Positions 60,289-64,000 of a DNA stretch of 64,000 bases are shown one piece after another. The translations under genes and the position numbers were made by a program. The notes beneath the pieces were generated by a model. That model did not search any database. It was given only the letters and a program-made list of their open reading frames with translations, and was not told the DNA's origin. The first letter of the stretch is position 1. Every line of letters starts with the position of its first letter. Location: contig NZ_JAAVVW010000003.1 of the NCBI RefSeq assembly GCF_023910625.1, positions 992,001 through 1,056,000 on the forward strand, read 5' to 3'. Source of the DNA: Limnohabitans sp. Lineage in GTDB: Bacteria > Pseudomonadota > Gammaproteobacteria > Burkholderiales > Burkholderiaceae_C.

Positions 60289-61512
60289 ATGTTCACCTCA
60301 TTGAAAAACTCCAAACGTGCCCTGGGCATTGTCATCGTCCTCATTGCTGCCGTGGTCCTGGTGCCGGCGATGGCCAGCTTTCAGAGCATCAACGCCATCG
60401 TGAACACGCACTATGTGGTGGTCAAGTCGCCCATAGAGGGTACTTTGGACGGATTTTCGAAAATGCCCGGCCAGCCCATCGAGCAAGGGGAGGAATTGGT
60501 CAGAATCAGCAACACCCGATTCAAGGAAAGTGCCGTCAATGAGATGGAGGTGGAGCAAAAAACCCTGGCCGAAAGAAGCCTGGGCCTGCAGCAGCACCTC
60601 AAAAATCTGCAGCAGTTGCAAAAAGAGTTGCAAAACCGGGTCGCCATCCATCGCACGCACGAATTTCTCCGACTGGAAGACCAACTGGCCCAAGCCAAAT
60701 CTGAGAAAAAAGCCCAGGAAAGCCTGATCCGGGAGCAGCAAATGCTGGCGCAGCGCAATGCACTTTTGGTGAAGGAAAACTTCATCTCCTCGGCCCAAAA
60801 CGAGGCGGCGCAATACGCCCTGGAGGTCACGCAAAGCCGGCTCGACATTTTCCAGGCCCGCATCCGGCTGCTGGAAACCGAAAAGCAAGCGGTTCAGCGC
60901 TTTGTCTACCTTGGAGAAGGACGCAACGACGTGCCCTACACACAGCAGCGGCTCGATGACGTGCGGCTGCAAATCACAGACGTTGCAGCCCGTTTGCGCG
61001 AAAACGAGCAACGCAGCGCGGATATTCAATTGCAGATCGACAAGGAGCGGGACAACATGGCCGTATCTCGTGAGGTGTTCCTGAATGCACCCAACAAAGG
61101 GGTTTTGTGGCGCAAGTTCGGCAGCAACGGCACCGAAGTCGTGATCGGCACGGATCTGGCCCATGTGATCACCTGCGACCACCTGTTTCTCGATGTGGCC
61201 GTTCCGGAATCCTCGCTGGAATCTTTCCAAATCGGCAAACCGGTGCAGTACCGCCTGATTGGCAGCACCGCATGGCTGACAGGACACATCCAGGCTGTCA
61301 CGGGCAGTGGCAACAACTTGCAAGATACGACCTTGGTCGCACAACTGCAGCCTGAAAAAAAAGACGCCCGAATATTCGTCAAGATCAATGCGGCTGACCT
61401 GGACAAACCGCAGGAAAATTTGTGCTTTGCAGGCCGCAAAGTGGATGTCAAAGTGCCCCGCGAATGGCGGCCCTCGGTCTGGCTGAGCCGGGTCAGCTCA
61501 TTTCTCGTGTGA
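60289..61512 (+). CDS. HlyD-like membrane fusion protein of the glycan synthase operon
   Basis: A 407-residue protein with one N-terminal membrane helix (ALGIVIVLIAAVVLVPAMAS). A lipoyl-like half follows (HYVVVKSPIEGTLDGFSKMP), then a long coiled coil (about residues 90-270, rich in Gln/Glu/Leu), the second lipoyl half (LNAPNKGVLWRKFGSNGTEV) and a beta-barrel part. This is the HlyD/Alg44-type periplasmic adaptor. Its stop overlaps or abuts the start of the glycan synthase, so they are likely one complex. ATG 60289 is used since the open frame upstream overlaps the crp-type gene. Confidence 0.82.
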   Translation: MFTSLKNSKRALGIVIVLIAAVVLVPAMASFQSINAIVNTHYVVVKSPIEGTLDGFSKMPGQPIEQGEELVRISNTRFKESAVNEMEVEQKTLAERSLGLQQHLKNLQQLQKELQNRVAIHRTHEFLRLEDQLAQAKSEKKAQESLIREQQMLAQRNALLVKENFISSAQNEAAQYALEVTQSRLDIFQARIRLLETEKQAVQRFVYLGEGRNDVPYTQQRLDDVRLQITDVAARLRENEQRSADIQLQIDKERDNMAVSREVFLNAPNKGVLWRKFGSNGTEVVIGTDLAHVITCDHLFLDVAVPESSLESFQIGKPVQYRLIGSTAWLTGHIQAVTGSGNNLQDTTLVAQLQPEKKDARIFVKINAADLDKPQENLCFAGRKVDVKVPREWRPSVWLSRVSSFLV

Positions 61513-61520
61513 CCCCGCAC

Positions 61521-63455
61521 ATGGCATACATCCCCTTGTTGCTGGTCACGGTTTTCTTTCTGCTGGTCTGGGATGCACAGCGAACCAACCTCAGGATCAG
61601 ACAAATGGTGTGCCTGATACCCGTTGTGCTGTGCGTGCAATACCTGTCATGGCGTTTGTTCAGCACCGTGTGGCCCGAAAGCGACAACAGTGCATGGGCT
61701 CAGTCCTGGATATGGGGAGTTTGGGGCGTTGAAATATTGGCCTTCATCGAAGTGGCCGTCTTTTTGTTGATCATGAGCCGAACCAACACCCGAAGCCAGC
61801 AAGCCGACCAACACCAGATGCCCAGCCCCTTGCCCGAAGTGGACATCTTCATTCCCACTTACAACGAGCCATTGGACGTTCTGGAAAAAACCATCGTCGC
61901 TGCAGCCGCCGTGGACTACCCGCACAAAACAGTCTGGGTGCTGGACGACAGCAAGCGCGATTGGTTGCGCACATTTTGCGAAGAGACGGGCGTGCGTTAC
62001 CTGACTCGGGCCGACAACGCACACGCCAAGGCCGGCAACATGAACCACGCATTGGCGCATGCCAAGGGCCAGTTCATTGCCGTTTTTGATGCGGACTTTG
62101 TGCCCTCCAAGAACTTCATTCGGCGCACCCTGGGCTTTTTCAGCGACCCGGCGATTGGCATTGTTCAGACGCCCCAACACTTCTACAACAAGGACCCGAT
62201 CCAGACCAACCTGGGCCTGATGCAAATTTACCCAGACGAGCAGCGCTTGTTTTTTGACCAGATGGCGGCTTCACGCGACGCGTGGCAGGCCGCATTTTGC
62301 TGTGGCTCTTGCAGCATCATGCGCCGCCAAGCCGTCCATGCCATCGGTGGCATTCCCACACAAAGCATCACCGAGGATCTGCTGACCACCTTGGTCATGT
62401 TGCGCAAGGGCTACCAAACGATTTACCTCAACGAACGCCTGAGCATGGGCCTGGCTTGCGAATCGATCGAAGGCTTTTTCGTCCAGCGCGAACGCTGGTG
62501 CCGTGGGGCCATTCAGTCCCTGTTCCTGAGCGATGGCCCCTTGGGTCCCGGCATGAGCGCCATCCAAAGAATCTTGTTTTTCCCCACCAGTTGGCTCACG
62601 CAATACGCTGTCCGCCTGATGCTAATAGCAATTCCCCTGGCCTATCTGCTTTTGGGCTGGTTGCCTTTTCACTTCACGGACACAGCCGACATGGTGTTTT
62701 ACCAACTGCCTGTTTTCATGTCTTTATTTCTGGCCATGCGTTGGCTGGTCGGCGGCCATTTTTCACCGCTGGTCTCCGGGCCAGTCGGCTTGTTCGCCAG
62801 TTTCAGGTTGGGCCCGACGGTGGTGGCCTCGCTCCTCAAACCCTTTGGCAAAGCCTTCAAGGTCACCCCCAAAGGCTCGGATGCCGTCCATGGTCGGCAG
62901 GTGGATTTTTTCAGTCTGGGCATGATTTTGCTGTGCATGACACTGACCTTGGTGGGCTTGCTGCTGAATGTCGTGCCGGAGCTGGCTGTGGTGCCGCACG
63001 ACGAATTTTTCCCCATCGCCATCTTTTGGTCCCTGTTGAACGTGGTCACGCTGGGACTGGCGGCTTTGCTCTGTTTTGAAGGCCCTCGCATGAGAAAGGA
63101 AGAGCGTTTTTTGATAACTGAATCGGCCACCGCCCACGATGGCGAATTCAACATCCCCGTTGAGATCATCGATGCCAGCGTCGATGGGTGCAAATTGGCC
63201 TTGCCACAAACAGGCCATGGGATTTTCAAAAAAGGGATGTCCAGCCTGACGGTGCAAGGCGTTGGACGCGTGATGCTCCAACCCGTGCGGCAAGACCAAG
63301 GCCATCTGGCAGCCACTTTTGCGTACAGCAGCAAGGCACAGCGCCACGCCATGATTTGCAAACTTTTTTCAGGGCGCTACACCACGGTGCCTCTTACAAG
63401 CCATTCAACCCGACAGTTAATTTCGTCTTTATGGGAGAAAACGTTCCATGGCTAA
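61521..63455 (+). CDS. GT2 glycan synthase, BcsA-like, with PilZ-type tail
   Basis: About 644 residues. Two N-terminal helices precede a processive GT2 domain: VDIFIPTYNEPLDVLEKTIV, VWVLDDSKRDWL (first Asp), FIAVFDADFVPSKNF (DxD), SITEDLLTTLVML (TED) and FVQRERWCRGAIQ (QxxRW). At least four C-terminal helices follow. The tail reads MRKEERFLITES ... EIIDASVDGCKLAL, containing RxxxR and DxSxxG, the PilZ c-di-GMP motif. So it should make and export a beta-glycan when c-di-GMP is high. Start ATG 61521, or GTG 61509 overlapping the previous stop as GTGA. Confidence 0.88.
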   Translation: MAYIPLLLVTVFFLLVWDAQRTNLRIRQMVCLIPVVLCVQYLSWRLFSTVWPESDNSAWAQSWIWGVWGVEILAFIEVAVFLLIMSRTNTRSQQADQHQMPSPLPEVDIFIPTYNEPLDVLEKTIVAAAAVDYPHKTVWVLDDSKRDWLRTFCEETGVRYLTRADNAHAKAGNMNHALAHAKGQFIAVFDADFVPSKNFIRRTLGFFSDPAIGIVQTPQHFYNKDPIQTNLGLMQIYPDEQRLFFDQMAASRDAWQAAFCCGSCSIMRRQAVHAIGGIPTQSITEDLLTTLVMLRKGYQTIYLNERLSMGLACESIEGFFVQRERWCRGAIQSLFLSDGPLGPGMSAIQRILFFPTSWLTQYAVRLMLIAIPLAYLLLGWLPFHFTDTADMVFYQLPVFMSLFLAMRWLVGGHFSPLVSGPVGLFASFRLGPTVVASLLKPFGKAFKVTPKGSDAVHGRQVDFFSLGMILLCMTLTLVGLLLNVVPELAVVPHDEFFPIAIFWSLLNVVTLGLAALLCFEGPRMRKEERFLITESATAHDGEFNIPVEIIDASVDGCKLALPQTGHGIFKKGMSSLTVQGVGRVMLQPVRQDQGHLAATFAYSSKAQRHAMICKLFSGRYTTVPLTSHSTRQLISSLWEKTFHG

Positions 63456-64000
63456 ACACCCTTTGCAAACCCTGTGGTTCATCCATAACAGACGTCGACG
63501 TGCGGCCCAGACCCTGGCCTTCATCGTCTTCGCATGCGCCGCACAGGCTTTTGCCCAGACCCCAACCCATCCCCAACTCCCACCGGTGTGGATTGGCTTT
63601 GATGATGCCTATGGCCTAAAAACCAACACCTCAGCCATGGCCATCGAATGGGGAATCCAGGCCGCCATGGAGGAAATCAACAACAACGGCGGCGTGCTCA
63701 ACGGTCGACCCCTGAAACTCATGACCACCGACAACAAAGGAGTTGCCGCCCGAGGCAAAGACAATTTTGTGCAACTGGCTGGCACCAAAGATTTGGTGGC
63801 TGTATTGACAGGCAAATTCAGTCCCATCAGTGTAGAGATGCTGCCCGAGGCGCACCGACTGCAGGTCCCCATGATCAGCGTCTGGGGATCGGCTGACCCC
63901 ATCACAGACCACGACTACAAACCGTCCTACTCGTTTCGTGTTTCACTCAAGGACGAGTGGGGTGTTGATGCAATGATAAAACGCCTGTCCTCCAAATACA
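63448..64000 (+). CDS. ABC-type binding protein (LivJ-like), 5' part
   Basis: The first 184 codons are in the window. A signal peptide (AAQTLAFIVFACAAQAFA) is followed by a type I periplasmic-binding fold: PPVWIGFDDAYGLKTNTSAM, GIQAAMEEINNNGGVLNGRP, LVAVLTGKFSPISVEMLPEA. Its ATG overlaps the glycan synthase stop by 8 bp with GGGAGAA upstream, so it is co-translated with the synthase. That is unusual for an amino acid uptake protein and suggests it senses a ligand for the exopolysaccharide system. Confidence 0.85.
   Translation, partial: MAKHPLQTLWFIHNRRRRAAQTLAFIVFACAAQAFAQTPTHPQLPPVWIGFDDAYGLKTNTSAMAIEWGIQAAMEEINNNGGVLNGRPLKLMTTDNKGVAARGKDNFVQLAGTKDLVAVLTGKFSPISVEMLPEAHRLQVPMISVWGSADPITDHDYKPSYSFRVSLKDEWGVDAMIKRLSSKY

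Noticed and set aside
1-64000. CRISPR array
   Set aside because: No regularly spaced direct repeats or cas genes were seen; the only exact long repeat pair is the 22-mer around the TA cassette.

Overview
The window looks like the chromosome of a GC-rich betaproteobacterium of the Burkholderiales, most likely Comamonadaceae (a Limnohabitans/Rhodoferax-like freshwater bacterium). Grounds: gene order and protein style (CysI-DUF934-CysH-CysD-CysN, thiOSGE, rpsU-yqeY ... rpoD with a Lys/Ala/Pro-rich sigma factor head), GC-rich third codon positions, and a cysN carrying a repeat of a kind I associate with Comamonadaceae. The genus is a guess.

Layout. 1-6.2 kb: assimilatory sulfate reduction (TauE-like exporter end, cysI, DUF934, cysH, cysD, cysN), then a 7Fe ferredoxin and a ferredoxin-NADP reductase (6.3-7.3 kb) that could feed electrons to CysI, since no CysJ is visible. 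7.3-11.2 kb: thiamine synthesis (thiD opposite thiO-thiS-thiG-thiE), then tRNA-Asn. 11.5-18 kb: a membrane-anchored Mrr-like nuclease, an ornithine-cyclodeaminase-like/FAD oxidase pair, a cysteine-less glutaredoxin, a flavin reductase, an SDR stub, a frameshifted DMT permease, and a trypsin-like/PDZ protein with a damaged catalytic triad. 18-27.7 kb: an AerR/PpaA-like B12 protein, an SOS locus split in two (umuC broken by five +1 shifts with its own LexA box; umuD-cho with a second box), and three type II toxin-antitoxin (TA) modules. One TA module is flanked by exact 22-bp direct repeats.

27.7-36.9 kb: housekeeping and catabolic genes, an aldehyde dehydrogenase fragment, a TPP riboswitch controlling a sodium:solute symporter, an orphan amino-acid-type binding protein, tsaD and a ModA-like protein. 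36.9-46.5 kb: a type I restriction-modification island (hsdR, fic, a DUF4268 remnant, DUF3800, hsdS, hsdM). Here hsdM is cut by a complete IS630-family element with a TA target duplication, and fic has two helically phased identical-arm palindromes in front of it. 46.6-50.7 kb: ybiB-cobA, a decayed ccdAB module, a mazEF-like module and IS/regulator remnants.

50.8-59.4 kb: core genes (HI0933 flavoprotein, rpsU, yqeY, EamA permease, pmbA, darP, mog, rpoD). The primase gene dnaG, usually between yqeY and rpoD, is not there. 59.5-64 kb: a Crp-type regulator, a HlyD-like membrane fusion protein and a GT2 glycan synthase with a PilZ-like tail, overlapping a periplasmic binding protein that runs off the end. 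This looks like a c-di-GMP-controlled exopolysaccharide operon.

Short dispersed repeats (REP-like elements beginning TGTAGGAGC) occur at least four times and at three of these sites overlap stop codons.
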